Source: Gammaproteobacteria bacterium
Lineage (GTDB): Bacteria; Pseudomonadota; Gammaproteobacteria; Burkholderiales; Sulfuricellaceae
DNA length: 64,000 nt
Assembly (NCBI GenBank): GCA_018824405.1
Contig: JAHJGO010000006.1
Location: 181,536-245,535 of the forward strand
Reading direction: 5' to 3'
The translations under genes were made by a program, and so were the position numbers. The notes under the pieces were generated by a model. The model made no database searches. It saw only the letters and a list, made by a program, of their open reading frames with translations, and was not told the DNA's origin. This document shows positions 24,530 through 34,631 of this stretch, in pieces (position 1 is the stretch's first letter; every line of letters starts with the position of its first letter).

Positions 24530-27298
24530 ATGGCTGATTACAAAGACACCCTGAACCTCCCCGATACACCCTTCCCGATGCGCGGCGACCTCGCCAAGCG
24601 CGAGCCGGCGTGGGTGAAGGAATGGCAGGAGAAAAAGCTTTACCAGCGCATTCGTACCACCAGCAAAGGCCGGCCCAAGTTCATCCTGCACGACGGCCCG
24701 CCCTATGCCAACGGCGACATCCATATCGGCCATGCAGTAAACAAGATTCTCAAGGACATCATCGTCCGCTCCAAAACCCTGGCCGGCTTCGACGCACCCT
24801 ACGTGCCGGGCTGGGACTGCCACGGCCTGCCGATCGAATTGCAGGTGGAAAAGCAGCACGGAAAGAACATCGACCCGGCGAAATTCCGCGAGCTGTGCCG
24901 CGACTACGCCCAAACCCAGATCGAGCGCCAGAAGGCCGATTTCATCCGCCTCGGCGTGCTGGGCGAGTGGGACAATCCCTACCGCACCATGGATTTCAAA
25001 TTCGAAGCCGACATCATGCGCACCTTGGGGCGCATCCACGCCAACGGTTACCTCTACCAGGGCCAGAAGCCGGTGCACTGGTGCGTGGACTGTGGCTCCG
25101 CCCTGGCCGAAGCCGAAGTGGAATATGAGGACAAGACCTCGCCCGCCATCGATGTAGCTTTTGCGGTCAAGGATGTCCCTGCCCTGGCTGCCGCACTGGG
25201 CATGAAATTCTCCTCACAGCCTGTTTATGCCGTGATCTGGACCACCACGCCATGGACCTTGCCCGCCAACCAGGCGGTGTCCGTGCACCCCGAATTCACC
25301 TACGACCTGATCCAGACGCCCAGGGGCATCCTGATACTGGCGCAGGATCTGGCGGAAGCCTGCATCAAACGCTACGGTTTTGAAACCGTGGAAGTCGTCG
25401 CCCAGGTCAAAGGGTCTGCGCTGGAGCATGTGCAACTGCAGCATCCGTTCTACGAGCGCATCGTGCCCATCATCTGCGGCGAGCATGTCACGCTCGACGC
25501 TGGTACCGGCCTGGTTCACACCGCGCCGGCGCACGGGCAGGACGACTACGTGATCGGCAGCAAGTACAAGCTGGCGGTGGATTGCCCGGTGGGCGACGAC
25601 GGCAAATTCTTCGAGCGCACCCCGCTGGTGGGCGGCCAGTCGATCTGGGCCGCCAACAAGACCGTGCTGGAAATCCTCAACACCAACGGCCTGCTACTCA
25701 AGGACGAGAAGCTGCTGCACAGCTACCCCCACTGCTGGCGCCACAAAACCCCGATCATTTTCCGCGCCACGCACCAGTGGTTCATCGGCATGGAAGCCAG
25801 CGGCGAGCATGCCAGCCTGCGCCAGGCCGCGCTGAAAGCGGTTGAGAACACCGCGTTTTTCCCAGCCTGGGGACGCGCCCGCCTCGAAGCCATGATCAAG
25901 AACCGTCCCGACTGGTGCGTCTCGCGCCAGCGCAACTGGGGCGTGCCGATGCCGCTGTTCGTGCACAAGGAAAGCGGCGAGTTGCACCCGCGCACCCAGG
26001 AACTGCTGGAGCAAGTCGCCCATCGCGTGGAGCAGCAGGGTATCGAAGCCTGGTTCAGCCTGGACGCCGCCGAACTGCTGGGCGCCGATGCCGCCACTTA
26101 CAAGAAAGTCAGCGACACCCTCGACGTGTGGTTCGACTCCGGCTCCAGCCATGCCTGCGTGCTCAAGCAGCGCGATTATCTGGCGCACCCGGCCGACCTG
26201 TACCTGGAAGGCTCAGACCAGCATCGCGGCTGGTTCCAGTCGAGCCTGCTCACCGGCTGCACGACGGATGGCCACGCACCCTACAAGGCCCTCTTGACCC
26301 ACGGCTTCGTGGTCGATGCCAAGGGCCACAAGATGAGCAAGTCCAAGGGCAACGTGGTTGCCCCGCAGAAAGTGATGGACACGCTGGGCGCGGACATCCT
26401 GCGCCTGTGGGTGGCTTCCACCGACTACTCGGGCGAACTGACCATCTCCGAGGAAATCCTCAAGCGCGTGAGCGAAAGTTATCGCCGCATCCGCAACACG
26501 CTGCGCTTCCTGCTCGCCAACCTGGCCGACTTCGACCCGGCACAGCATCAGTTGCCGGTGCAAGAGTGGCTGGAAATCGACCGTTATGCACTGGCGCTGG
26601 CCGCCGGTTTTCAGGAAGAAGTGGCAGCGGACTACGGGCGCTACGAATTCCACCTGGTGGCGCAGAAGTTGACTTCCTTCTGCTCCGAGGACCTGGGCGG
26701 GTTCTATCTCGACATTCTCAAGGACCGCCTCTACACCGCCGGCACCGACTCACACGCCCGCCGCTCGGCACAGAATGCGCTCCATCACCTCACCCACAGC
26801 CTGCTGCGCCTGCTCGCGCCTGTCCTGAGCTTCACCGCCGAGGAAGCCTGGGCCGCAATGACGGGCACATCAGAAGACAGCGTTTTCCTGCACACCTGGC
26901 ACAGCTTCCCGCCCGTTTCCGGGGCGACTGAACTGCTGGCAAAATGGCAAGCCATCCGCGAGCTGCGCGCCCGCGTCACCAAGGAACTGGAAACCGTGCG
27001 CGTCTCCGGGGCCATTGGCTCCTCGCTGCAGGCTGAAGTCTCCATCGAGCTGCCGCAACCACTGTATGCCACAGTTGCCGCGCTGAATGACGATCTGCGC
27101 TTCGTGCTTATCACTTCGCAAGCCCGGATCACGGAAGGCGCGGAGGAAAAAATCGCGGTCAGCGCCAGCACACATCAGAAGTGCGAGCGCTGCTGGCACT
27201 ATCGCGCCGAAGTCGGAACGCACCCCGAGCACCCGACCTTGTGCGGACGCTGCGTTTCCAACCTGTTCGGCAGCGGGGAATCGCGCTCCCATGCGTGA
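24530..27298 (+). CDS. ileS: Isoleucyl-tRNA synthetase
   Basis: A 922-residue class I synthetase charging tRNA-Ile. It has the HIGH motif in [15 protein letters not shown], the KMSKS motif in [14 protein letters not shown], an editing (CP1) insertion with [16 protein letters not shown] and [17 protein letters not shown], and a C-terminal zinc site ([11 protein letters not shown] and CGRCVSN). It starts immediately after ribF and overlaps lspA by 8 bases. Confidence 0.98.
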   Translation: MADYKDTLNLPDTPFPMRGDLAKREPAWVKEWQEKKLYQRIRTTSKGRPKFILHDGPPYANGDIHIGHAVNKILKDIIVRSKTLAGFDAPYVPGWDCHGLPIELQVEKQHGKNIDPAKFRELCRDYAQTQIERQKADFIRLGVLGEWDNPYRTMDFKFEADIMRTLGRIHANGYLYQGQKPVHWCVDCGSALAEAEVEYEDKTSPAIDVAFAVKDVPALAAALGMKFSSQPVYAVIWTTTPWTLPANQAVSVHPEFTYDLIQTPRGILILAQDLAEACIKRYGFETVEVVAQVKGSALEHVQLQHPFYERIVPIICGEHVTLDAGTGLVHTAPAHGQDDYVIGSKYKLAVDCPVGDDGKFFERTPLVGGQSIWAANKTVLEILNTNGLLLKDEKLLHSYPHCWRHKTPIIFRATHQWFIGMEASGEHASLRQAALKAVENTAFFPAWGRARLEAMIKNRPDWCVSRQRNWGVPMPLFVHKESGELHPRTQELLEQVAHRVEQQGIEAWFSLDAAELLGADAATYKKVSDTLDVWFDSGSSHACVLKQRDYLAHPADLYLEGSDQHRGWFQSSLLTGCTTDGHAPYKALLTHGFVVDAKGHKMSKSKGNVVAPQKVMDTLGADILRLWVASTDYSGELTISEEILKRVSESYRRIRNTLRFLLANLADFDPAQHQLPVQEWLEIDRYALALAAGFQEEVAADYGRYEFHLVAQKLTSFCSEDLGGFYLDILKDRLYTAGTDSHARRSAQNALHHLTHSLLRLLAPVLSFTAEEAWAAMTGTSEDSVFLHTWHSFPPVSGATELLAKWQAIRELRARVTKELETVRVSGAIGSSLQAEVSIELPQPLYATVAALNDDLRFVLITSQARITEGAEEKIAVSASTHQKCERCWHYRAEVGTHPEHPTLCGRCVSNLFGSGESRSHA

Positions 27299-27767
27299 CT
27301 GGCGCCTGTGGCTGCTGTACAGCACGATAGTCATCGCGCTTGATCTGCTGACCAAGCAGTGGGTGGTGCAGGCATTCAGTTATGGCGACAGCCTGCCGCT
27401 CACTTCCTTTTTCAACCTGGTGCGGGCGCACAACAGCGGCGCGGCGTTCAGCTTTCTCGCCGGCGCAGGCGGCTGGCAGCGACTGTTTTTCATCACCGTG
27501 GCCAGCATTGCCTCGGCAGTCATCATCTACCTGCTCAGGAAACATCACCGGGAAACCCTGTTCAGCCTGGCACTCAGCCTGGTGCTGGGCGGCGCACTTG
27601 GCAACCTGATCGACCGCATCCGCTGGGGCTACGTGGTGGATTTTCTGGATTTCTTTTATGGCACTTACCACTGGCCGGCATTCAACGTGGCGGACATGGC
27701 CATCAGCGGCGGCGTGATGCTGCTGATCCTGGACGGCCTGCGCAAACCCGGAGGCAAGAAAGCATGA
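27291..27767 (+). CDS. lspA: Lipoprotein signal peptidase
   Basis: A 158-residue inner-membrane aspartyl protease (signal peptidase II) that removes lipoprotein signal peptides. Four hydrophobic helices are visible, with N-S-G-A-A-F-S-F-L, the catalytic Asp in [15 protein letters not shown] and the second Asp in FNVADMAIS. The ATG at 27291 lies inside the ileS end and gives the expected length. The stop overlaps fkpB (ATGA). Confidence 0.96.
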   Translation: MRDWRLWLLYSTIVIALDLLTKQWVVQAFSYGDSLPLTSFFNLVRAHNSGAAFSFLAGAGGWQRLFFITVASIASAVIIYLLRKHHRETLFSLALSLVLGGALGNLIDRIRWGYVVDFLDFFYGTYHWPAFNVADMAISGGVMLLILDGLRKPGGKKA

Positions 27768-28201
27768 CCCAAACCGCATTCTGGGGCGACAAGATCGCAC
27801 TGCATTACCGCATTTTTTCCGACGATGGCGCCGAGGCCATCAACACCTTCGAAGACGAAGAACCAGTCATCCTGACGCTGGGCAACGACGAAATCGAACC
27901 CAATATGGAATCCTGCCTGATCGACCTGGAAGTCGGCAGGCGTTACACCTTCAGGCTGGAAGCGGAGCAGGCCTTTGGCCTCCATGATCCTGAGCAGGTG
28001 ATGGAACTGCCGCTGGACGCATTCCCGGACGAAGAATTTGAAACCGGCAGCCTGATCGAATTCAACCTGCCAGAGGGAGATACCCTGCCGGGGCAGATCA
28101 TCAGCAAGACCGCGACCCACGCCACAGTAGATTTCAATCACCCCCTGAGCGGCTGCACGGTCAATTTCGAAATCAAGATCATCGAAATACTGGAATCGTA
28201 A
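27764..28201 (+). CDS. fkpB: FKBP-type peptidyl-prolyl isomerase (SlpA-like)
   Basis: A 145-residue SlpA-like FKBP with an IF (insert-in-flap) domain. It shows [22 protein letters not shown], then the acidic IF part ([19 protein letters not shown]), and a return to the FKBP core. No signal peptide, so cytoplasmic. It overlaps lspA (ATGA) and ispH (TAATG). The longer frame on this track begins inside lspA and is not real. Confidence 0.93.
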   Translation: MTQTAFWGDKIALHYRIFSDDGAEAINTFEDEEPVILTLGNDEIEPNMESCLIDLEVGRRYTFRLEAEQAFGLHDPEQVMELPLDAFPDEEFETGSLIEFNLPEGDTLPGQIISKTATHATVDFNHPLSGCTVNFEIKIIEILES

Positions 28202-29127
28202 TGGAAATCCTGCTCGCCAACCCCAGAGGTTTCTGCGCCGGTGTGGATCGCGCCATTGCCATTGTCGAACGCGCGCTGGAGCGTTTCGGGGCACCAATCT
28301 ATGTGCGCCACGAAGTCGTGCACAACAAATTCGTGGTGGACAATCTGCGCGCCAAGGGCGCCATTTTTATCGAGAATCTCGACGAAGTCCCCTTTGGCAG
28401 CACCCTTATTTTCAGCGCTCACGGCGTATCACAGGCGGTACGCAAGGAAGCTGAAGCGCGCGGCTTACAGATATTCGACGCCACTTGCCCCCTGGTTACC
28501 AAAGTTCATGTCGAAGTTGGCAAGATGCGGCGGCATGATAATGAAATCATCATGATCGGTCACAAGGGCCACCCCGAAGTGGAAGGCACCATGGGCCAGA
28601 CGGAGGGCGGCATGTATCTGGTGGAAAAACCGGAAGATGTGGCCACGCTGGTGATTCAGGACGAAAACAACCTGTCTTATGTCACCCAGACCACGCTTTC
28701 GGTGGATGACGCCAGCGTCATCATCAGTGCGCTGAAACTACGCTTCCCCGCCATCACTGGCCCCAAGAAGGACGATATCTGCTACGCCACGCAAAATCGC
28801 CAGGATGCGGTTAAAAGCCTGGCAGACCAGTGTGATGTGGTCATTGTGGTGGGCTCACCCAACAGCTCCAACTCCAATCGCCTGCGCGAAGTGGCGCGGA
28901 ATCACGGCGCTGCTGCCTACATGGTGGACAATGCCAGCCTGTTGAAAGCGGAATGGCTGCAGGGGAAAACCAGGGTGGGTGTAACGGCAGGCGCATCGGC
29001 ACCGGAGATTCTGGTGCGTGAAGTCATTGCGCGACTGGAAGAACTGGGTGGAGCAAAGGTCGTGGAACTGACCGGGAAAGCGGAAAACGTGTCGTTCCCG
29101 CTTCCAAAGGCACTTCAGGAAAGTTAG
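28201..29127 (+). CDS. ispH: 4-hydroxy-3-methylbut-2-enyl diphosphate reductase
   Basis: A 308-residue iron-sulfur enzyme, the last step of the MEP isoprenoid pathway. It has three conserved cysteines, in [22 protein letters not shown] and [10 protein letters not shown], and the substrate-binding [14 protein letters not shown] and [12 protein letters not shown] motifs. The length is standard. It is the last gene of the ribF-ileS-lspA-fkpB-ispH operon, the usual order in betaproteobacteria. Confidence 0.98.
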   Translation: MEILLANPRGFCAGVDRAIAIVERALERFGAPIYVRHEVVHNKFVVDNLRAKGAIFIENLDEVPFGSTLIFSAHGVSQAVRKEAEARGLQIFDATCPLVTKVHVEVGKMRRHDNEIIMIGHKGHPEVEGTMGQTEGGMYLVEKPEDVATLVIQDENNLSYVTQTTLSVDDASVIISALKLRFPAITGPKKDDICYATQNRQDAVKSLADQCDVVIVVGSPNSSNSNRLREVARNHGAAAYMVDNASLLKAEWLQGKTRVGVTAGASAPEILVREVIARLEELGGAKVVELTGKAENVSFPLPKALQES

Positions 29128-29148
29128 CGATCAAATGAACGAAACCTA

Positions 29149-29239
29149 CAACCCCCCTCAATCCCCCCTTGTCAGGGGGGAGGTGGCTCTCCTCCCCGGT
29201 CTGCCCCTCCCCTGATAAGGGGAGGATGGGAGGGGTTGG
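29149..29239. repeat. REP-like imperfect inverted repeat of about 34-bp arms
   Basis: A C-rich left arm (CAACCCCCCTCAATC...CAGGGGGG) and the reverse complement of the right arm (CAACCCCTCCCATCC...CAGGGGAGG) align closely across about 34 bases. It sits between convergent ispH and the YeeE-type gene. It is a palindromic repeat rather than a standard terminator, since it lacks a T tract, although it may also block transcripts. Confidence 0.65.
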
Positions 29240-29246
29240 CTTCCCG

Positions 29247-30431
29247 TCAGGCTTCGCGCATCATCTTCCAGTATTGGTACTTCATGGTTCCCGCACTCCC
29301 GATCACGATGGCGATGAAGGCGATGAAAGAGCCGATCGCCAGCGTGGAGATGCCGGTTACCGCCTGTCCGATGGTGCAACCCATGGCCAGCACGCCGCCG
29401 AAGCCCATCAACACCGCACCGATGAAGTGGTTGACGAAGTCCTGGAACGAGGCAAACCACTCAATTCGGAAACTGCGACTCACCACAGCCCAAAGGAAGG
29501 AGCCAAGAATCACGCCCGCCACCGCCATCAGGCCGAAAGTCATGGCCGTTGCCTTGAATCCACTGAGCGCATAACCAAACGTCTGCCCCATGGGGTTGAT
29601 GAAAGTGAAAGACTGCGGGGAAAGCGGTCGACTGTCAGCCGGTTTGATGTCTCCCGCCGCGGCAAACATGTCCCACTGTTCGGCCACGAAATTCTGCAGC
29701 GAGTAGTTCTGCCCATCCGCGCTGACCATGACATTGCTTGTGACATACCAGGCCGCCAGGACGGCAAGACCGACTACCAGGCCACCCAGAACATTGTCGA
29801 GGCTGGTGCGGAAATCTTTTGACTTGAACGCAAAGGCAATCAAGGCCAGTGCCAGGATGCCGCCGATCATAAGCCGCGTTGAAGCTGCCTTTTCTGCACC
29901 GGACAGCACCGAACCCAGATCCTGCTTGGTTTGCAGCGTCATGGCCAGGGGACGAATCCAGTCATAGAACAGAACCGTGAACAGGGTCTTGTCTGAATCC
30001 GGAAAGGGATTGGTCATGTAATAGGCAATCACCGCAATGATGACAAACACCATGATGGATTTCAGGTTACCCCCGCCGATGCGGATCAGCGCCTTGTTGC
30101 CGCAACCGGAGGCCAGCGTCATGCCGATGCCGAACAACAGTCCGCCCAGCAGGTTTTCAGCCCATACCAGCTGATTGGCGCGATACGGCGGGAATGCCGC
30201 ATCAGCATTGACCAGTCCGTTGGATTCCAGCACAACCACGCCCAGCACCGCCACCGCGATAGCGAACAGCCATGCGCGCAAACGGCCGGTATCACCCATG
30301 TTGACCCAGTCCGAGATTGCGCCCATGGTGCAGAAATTGGTTTTATTGACTAAGGCGCCCATGACCAGGGCAATTCCAAAAGTCGCCCAGAGAAACAATG
30401 ACTGGGCAGGTGCGAAACTTTCATAAATCAT
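29247..30431 (-). CDS. YeeE/YedE-family sulfur-compound transporter
   Basis: A 394-residue multi-pass membrane protein with about nine helices. The YeeE/YedE hallmark cysteine motifs are NFCTMGAISDW, GMTLASGCGNKALIR and VLAMGCTIGQAVTG. Characterised members take up thiosulfate or related sulfur species. The start at 30431 is chosen for a GAGGGG site six bases upstream and because the helix pattern starts there. It stands alone; a small palindrome (30544-30563) lies 113 bases upstream. Substrate is inferred from family only. Confidence 0.85.
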   Translation of the reverse strand: MIYESFAPAQSLFLWATFGIALVMGALVNKTNFCTMGAISDWVNMGDTGRLRAWLFAIAVAVLGVVVLESNGLVNADAAFPPYRANQLVWAENLLGGLLFGIGMTLASGCGNKALIRIGGGNLKSIMVFVIIAVIAYYMTNPFPDSDKTLFTVLFYDWIRPLAMTLQTKQDLGSVLSGAEKAASTRLMIGGILALALIAFAFKSKDFRTSLDNVLGGLVVGLAVLAAWYVTSNVMVSADGQNYSLQNFVAEQWDMFAAAGDIKPADSRPLSPQSFTFINPMGQTFGYALSGFKATAMTFGLMAVAGVILGSFLWAVVSRSFRIEWFASFQDFVNHFIGAVLMGFGGVLAMGCTIGQAVTGISTLAIGSFIAFIAIVIGSAGTMKYQYWKMMREA

Positions 30432-30543
30432 TCTTATCCCCTCTCCGATGCCGGAGTCAAAGCTCCGAACGAATCCCAGATTGTAATCGAATTGCCGCAA
30501 AGAACAATCCAGATTCAGATAAAAAGTGTAATTTAATTCGATA

Positions 30544-30563
30544 GTTAGTACTTTAATACTAAC
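30544..30563. promoter_or_regulatory. 7-bp inverted repeat upstream of the YeeE gene
   Basis: GTTAGTA CTTTAA TACTAAC is a perfect inverted repeat with a six-base centre. It is 113 bases upstream of the YeeE start and just after the queC stop. It may be an operator for the transporter or a weak hairpin after queC. Confidence 0.4.
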
Positions 30564-30572
30564 CAGAAAGGA

Positions 30573-31283
30573 TCAAAGATAAGGGGTGGGGTCAGACACA
30601 CCTGCTTGCTCGAACCCGAATTTTCTCAAACGGCAGGAATCGCAGCGGCCGCAGGCACGTCCATGTGCGTCGGCCTGATAACAGGAAACTGTCAGCGCAT
30701 AGTCCACGCCAAGGGCTATTCCCTGGCGAATGATCTCGGCTTTGGTGAGGTCTATCAGGGGAGCATGAATAGTGGTTGGCGCTCCTTCAGTGGCGGCCCG
30801 GGTGGCCAGATTGGCCATATTCTGGAAAGCGCGGATATACTCCGGACGACAATCCGGATAACCGGAATAATCCACCGCGTTGGCGCCGATGAAAATATCC
30901 CGCGCTTCCAGCACCTCCGCCCACGCCATGGCCAGCGACAGCATGATGGTATTGCGCGCCGGAACATAGGTAATGGGAACCCCCTCGGATGGCACATCGG
31001 GCACGGCAATCGACGCATCTGTCAGGGCAGAGCCGCCAAACAGCGTCAGGTCCAGCTTGACCGTGCGCTGCGCTGCGGCACCCAGGCTCTTGGCCACCCG
31101 TTCTGCTGCTTGCAGCTCGGAGCGGTGGCGCTGGCCGTAATCGAGGCTCAGGCAATAGCACTCAAAGCCCTGATTGCACGCCATGGCCAGCGTGGTCGCG
31201 GAATCCAGACCGCCGGAGAGCAGGACGACGGCTTTTTTGCGCGTCGGGCTATGTGCCTGCTGGCTATGCAAACCCGGTTTCAT
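30573..31283 (-). CDS. queC: 7-cyano-7-deazaguanine synthase
   Basis: A 236-residue enzyme that converts CDG to preQ0 on the queuosine pathway. It shows the ATP-pyrophosphatase motif [27 protein letters not shown], and the zinc-binding cysteines in VSCYQAD...[12 protein letters not shown]. The ATG at 31283 is chosen because it overlaps the queE stop (ATGA). It is the last gene of the yebC-to-queC minus-strand cluster. Confidence 0.96.
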   Translation of the reverse strand: MKPGLHSQQAHSPTRKKAVVLLSGGLDSATTLAMACNQGFECYCLSLDYGQRHRSELQAAERVAKSLGAAAQRTVKLDLTLFGGSALTDASIAVPDVPSEGVPITYVPARNTIMLSLAMAWAEVLEARDIFIGANAVDYSGYPDCRPEYIRAFQNMANLATRAATEGAPTTIHAPLIDLTKAEIIRQGIALGVDYALTVSCYQADAHGRACGRCDSCRLRKFGFEQAGVSDPTPYL

Positions 31284-31912
31284 CGCCCCCGGTCCTCGCG
31301 CCACAGCAGCTTGTGCAGCTGAATCTGGAAGCGCACATCAAGACGGTCGCGCAGAATCCAGTCAGCCAATTGGCCCGGATCGACTCCGGCCACGGGAGAA
31401 AACAAAACCGGACATATGGCGCCAAGTTGATGTTCCAGCAGTTGCTGGCGCGCCCATTGGTAATCGGCCTCGTCGCAGATCACGAATTTAAGTTCGTCAT
31501 GCGGGGTGAGCAGAGCCAGATTGGCCCAGCGGTTTTTTGCTTCCTCGCCGGAGCCTGGCGTCTTGATGTCCACGATGCGCGAGACGCGTGGATCCACTTT
31601 GGAAATATCCAGCGCTCCACTGGTTTCCAGCGAAACCGAGTAACCGGCATCGCACAGGGCAGAGAGCAAGGGCAGACATTCCTTCTGCGCCAGCGGTTCG
31701 CCGCCGGTCACGGTGACGTAGCGCGGCGCAAAAGCCGCCACCTGCTCAAGGATGGCGGAAGTTTCCATAGCCATGCCTTCATTGAAGGCATAGGACGTGT
31801 CGCAATAACCGCAGCGCAGGGGACAGCCCGTCAGGCGCACGAATACTGTGGGCAATCCGGCACGACTGGTTTCCCCCTGCAGGGAATAAAAAATCTCGTT
31901 GATACGCAGCAT
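31280..31912 (-). CDS. queE: 7-carboxy-7-deazaguanine synthase (radical SAM)
   Basis: A 210-residue radical-SAM enzyme. The cluster-binding cysteines are in [16 protein letters not shown]; the substrate segment is [28 protein letters not shown] and [10 protein letters not shown] follow. It acts immediately before QueC. It follows cpoB by 27 bases and overlaps queC. Confidence 0.96.
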   Translation of the reverse strand: MLRINEIFYSLQGETSRAGLPTVFVRLTGCPLRCGYCDTSYAFNEGMAMETSAILEQVAAFAPRYVTVTGGEPLAQKECLPLLSALCDAGYSVSLETSGALDISKVDPRVSRIVDIKTPGSGEEAKNRWANLALLTPHDELKFVICDEADYQWARQQLLEHQLGAICPVLFSPVAGVDPGQLADWILRDRLDVRFQIQLHKLLWREDRGR

Positions 31913-31939
31913 GAACTTGCTTCAGGACAGAGCTGGTCC

Positions 31940-32800
31940 TTATTTCATTGTTTCCAGGCGATATTTTGCCTTCTCGGCTGCATCACTGAGCGGAAATCTG
32001 GCCATCAGATCCTCCAGTGTTTTTCTTGCCGAACCCGCATCGCCCATACCCATCTGACTACTGGAGATATTCAGCAGCGCATCTGGCACCTTGGAGCTCT
32101 TTGGATAAAGGCTGGCCAACTCCTGCTGGCTGGCAATCGCAGACCTGAAATCCTTGAGGTTATAGTAGGAGTTGCCGATCCAGTATTGCGCGCTGGGAAC
32201 CAGAGGACTCTTCGGGTAAGCCTGATTAAATGCCTGGAAAGCCGAAAGAGCACCCTGATAATTTCCGCCCCGGAACAGGTTGAATGCCGCATCGTAGGTT
32301 TTCACTTCCAGCGCTGGATCAGCTTCGGCCATCTGGACCGGCGCCGCAGCCGGCGTCACCGCTGGTGCAGCGACCGTCTTGGCTGATGCCTTTTTATCCT
32401 TGCCGGGCCTGGACTGGCTTTCTACCGCTGGAGAAGATGACTGTGTCGCTGCCGCCGCATCTGTGGCAGCACTTTCCAGCTGGCGCAAACGCGTATCCAC
32501 ATCGACATACAGATCGCGCTGGCGTTTCTGTACGGTTTCAATGTCGTGCGCCTGAACTTCCAGCTGGCCGCGCATTTTACCCAACTCGGTTTTAAGTGCT
32601 TCCAGCTGGGACAACATCTCCATGCCCTGAGCGCGCTGCGTGCTTTCCAGACTGGAAAAGTGCGCCTCCAGCTTGGTCTGCTGCTGCGTGTTCTGCTGCT
32701 GCAGCTCGCTGATTTTTCTGTGCGCCTCGTCGTCAGTGAACAGCCCGGCGTGGCACACCCCCGACAGCAGCAAAGCTGGAAGAAGGGCAATCCTACGCAC
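31940..32800 (-). CDS. cpoB: Cell division coordinator CpoB (YbgF)
   Basis: A 286-residue exported protein that links the Tol system to peptidoglycan synthesis. It has a short signal peptide (ALLPALLLSGVCHAG), a coiled coil (about 25-95) and C-terminal tetratricopeptide repeats (YDAAFNLFRGGNYQGALSAF, PSAQYWIGNSYYNLKDFRSA and following). The start is a GTG at 32800, two bases after the pal stop. Confidence 0.93.
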   Translation of the reverse strand: MRRIALLPALLLSGVCHAGLFTDDEAHRKISELQQQNTQQQTKLEAHFSSLESTQRAQGMEMLSQLEALKTELGKMRGQLEVQAHDIETVQKRQRDLYVDVDTRLRQLESAATDAAAATQSSSPAVESQSRPGKDKKASAKTVAAPAVTPAAAPVQMAEADPALEVKTYDAAFNLFRGGNYQGALSAFQAFNQAYPKSPLVPSAQYWIGNSYYNLKDFRSAIASQQELASLYPKSSKVPDALLNISSSQMGMGDAGSARKTLEDLMARFPLSDAAEKAKYRLETMK

Positions 32801-32802
32801 TT

Positions 32803-33327
32803 TTATTCGCCTTGGTAAACGATGTCAGCGCGGCGATTCTGTGCCCAGGAATCCTCGTCACGGCCTTCTGCCTTGGGCTTTTCTTCGCCGAAGCTGACGG
32901 TTTCGATCTGGTTATCGGACACGCCCAGCACATTCATGACTTTCCTGACGCTCTCGGCACGTTTCTGACCCAGGGCCAGGTTGTATTCACGGCTGCCGCG
33001 CTCGTCAGCATTACCCTGGATGAAAGCCTTGGCCTTTGCATTTTGCTTCAGGTACTGGGCATGCGCCTCAACCATGGGCTTGTATTCATTTTTGACGCTG
33101 TAGCTGTCATAGTCGAAATACACGCTACGCTTGGAAAGAATGTTGCTGGGGTCCTTGAGCGGGTCCATTGCCATACCCTGCTGCTGGGCACCCTGAGTGG
33201 ATGCACCGGCGGCTTGCTGTCCCAGGCTCTTGTCTTCGACCGATGCTGCGCCCTGGCCCTTGTCGCTGGTGCTGGCGCATGCAGATAACAGACCCAACAG
33301 AATTGCGCTCAATAACAATTTGTTCAT
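32803..33327 (-). CDS. pal: Peptidoglycan-associated lipoprotein
   Basis: A 174-residue outer-membrane lipoprotein. The signal peptide ends in LLSACASTS with the lipidation Cys at about 17. The OmpA-like domain (about 65-172) has SVYFDYDSYSVKNEYKPMVEAHAQYL, NADERGSREYNLALGQKRAESV and IETVSFGEEKPKAEGRDEDSWAQNRRADI. It tethers the outer membrane to peptidoglycan and partners TolB. Confidence 0.97.
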   Translation of the reverse strand: MNKLLLSAILLGLLSACASTSDKGQGAASVEDKSLGQQAAGASTQGAQQQGMAMDPLKDPSNILSKRSVYFDYDSYSVKNEYKPMVEAHAQYLKQNAKAKAFIQGNADERGSREYNLALGQKRAESVRKVMNVLGVSDNQIETVSFGEEKPKAEGRDEDSWAQNRRADIVYQGE

Positions 33328-33347
33328 TTAATTCTCCAAAATTTAAT

Positions 33348-34631
33348 TTACTGGTTTTTCAACAAAGGACCCCATGCCGGTTCACGCACATCCCCGGCCT
33401 GCACAGACAAGCGCTGCTTCACCCGCCCATCACTGGAAACAGCAGCCAATACGCCACGGCGGTTGATTTCCGTCGCATAAATGATCATTTTACCATTAGG
33501 CGCATAACTGGGCGCCTCATCCATCGTGGTGTCCGTCAGCACCTGCACCTGCCCGGTGGCGAAATCCTGTACAGCAACATGGAATTGCCCGCTGTTGCGC
33601 TGAATGAAAACAAAATTCTTGCCATCCGGACTGAATTGCGGCGAGACATTATAACTGCCTTCGAATGTGATGCGCTGCCCGGCGCCACCGACTGCCGGCA
33701 TACGGTAGATTTGCGGGCTGCCGCCGCGATCGGAGGTAAAGATGATCCACTTGCCATCGGGTGAAAAATCCGGCTCGGTATCAATGCCTGAACTATCGCT
33801 CCAGCGCTGCAGATTACCGCCATCCGCGTTGATCAAGTATAGCTGCGAACGACCATCGCGTGTCAGGACAATGGCAAGTTTTTTGCCGTCCGAAGACCAT
33901 GCCGGCGCGCTGTTGCTGCCCTTGAATGAGGCCAGTGCATGGCGTGAGCCCGTTTTAAGTGCCTGCACGTAAATAATCGGTTTTTTCTTCTCGAAGGACA
34001 CATAAGCCAGCTTTTCGCCGTCAGGCGACCAGGCAGGGGAAAGGATCGGCTCCTGCGACGCCATCACGGTCTGCGCTCCATATCCATCCGCATCCGCCAC
34101 CTGCAGTTCGAAACGCTTGCCCTGCTTGACGATGTAGGCAATCTGGGTGCTGAATACGCCGACATCGCCGGTAAGTTTCTCGTAAATCACATCGGCGATC
34201 TTGTGCGCCGTGGCGCGCAGTTGCGCCGGAACGATAGTGTAGCTGAAACCTGCCAGCTGATTTTGCTTGACTACGTCCATGAGCCGAAAACGCACGTCGA
34301 TCTTGCCATCCGGACGAAGCGTCATGCCGCCGATCACCAGCGCCTCGGCATTGCGGCTTTGCCAGTCCGGGTAGCGCACTTCTGCAGGGTCGTGCGGCTG
34401 TGGCTGGATGCCAGCCGTGTCCACCATCCGGAACAGGCCGCTGCGCGTCAGATCGGCTGCGATTATGCCGCTGATACTCTGGGATTGCGTGTTCTCGGCC
34501 GCAAACGGCACGATGGCCACCGGTATCTGATTACCCGCTCCTCCGGTAATTTCAATTGTCAGCGCGGCATGCACTGGAGCAATCAAAGCCATCACACACA
34601 CCATCAACATCCACTTTAAATTGCGTTTCAT
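33348..34631 (-). CDS. tolB: Tol-Pal system periplasmic protein TolB
   Basis: A 427-residue periplasmic protein with a cleavable signal peptide (MLMVCVMALIAPVHA) and a C-terminal six-bladed propeller. WD40-like PD motifs repeat in LSPAWSPDGEKLAYVSFE, APAWSSDGKKLAIVLTRDG and DFSPDGKWIIFTSDRGG. The ATG overlaps the tolA stop. Confidence 0.97.
   Translation of the reverse strand: MKRNLKWMLMVCVMALIAPVHAALTIEITGGAGNQIPVAIVPFAAENTQSQSISGIIAADLTRSGLFRMVDTAGIQPQPHDPAEVRYPDWQSRNAEALVIGGMTLRPDGKIDVRFRLMDVVKQNQLAGFSYTIVPAQLRATAHKIADVIYEKLTGDVGVFSTQIAYIVKQGKRFELQVADADGYGAQTVMASQEPILSPAWSPDGEKLAYVSFEKKKPIIYVQALKTGSRHALASFKGSNSAPAWSSDGKKLAIVLTRDGRSQLYLINADGGNLQRWSDSSGIDTEPDFSPDGKWIIFTSDRGGSPQIYRMPAVGGAGQRITFEGSYNVSPQFSPDGKNFVFIQRNSGQFHVAVQDFATGQVQVLTDTTMDEAPSYAPNGKMIIYATEINRRGVLAAVSSDGRVKQRLSVQAGDVREPAWGPLLKNQ

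Noticed and set aside
23534..25078. A 514-codon frame antisense to ribF and ileS
   Set aside because: It overlaps two intact essential genes and has no recognisable product.
25915..26931. A 338-codon frame inside ileS
   Set aside because: A shifted frame with Arg/Pro-rich composition typical of GC-rich shadows; no domain.
30573..30610. A mobile-element edge at the queC 3' end (GGGGTCAGACACACC-like sequence)
   Set aside because: Similar strings occur near some transposases, but here it encodes the normal QueC C-terminus DPTPYL and no transposase is present.
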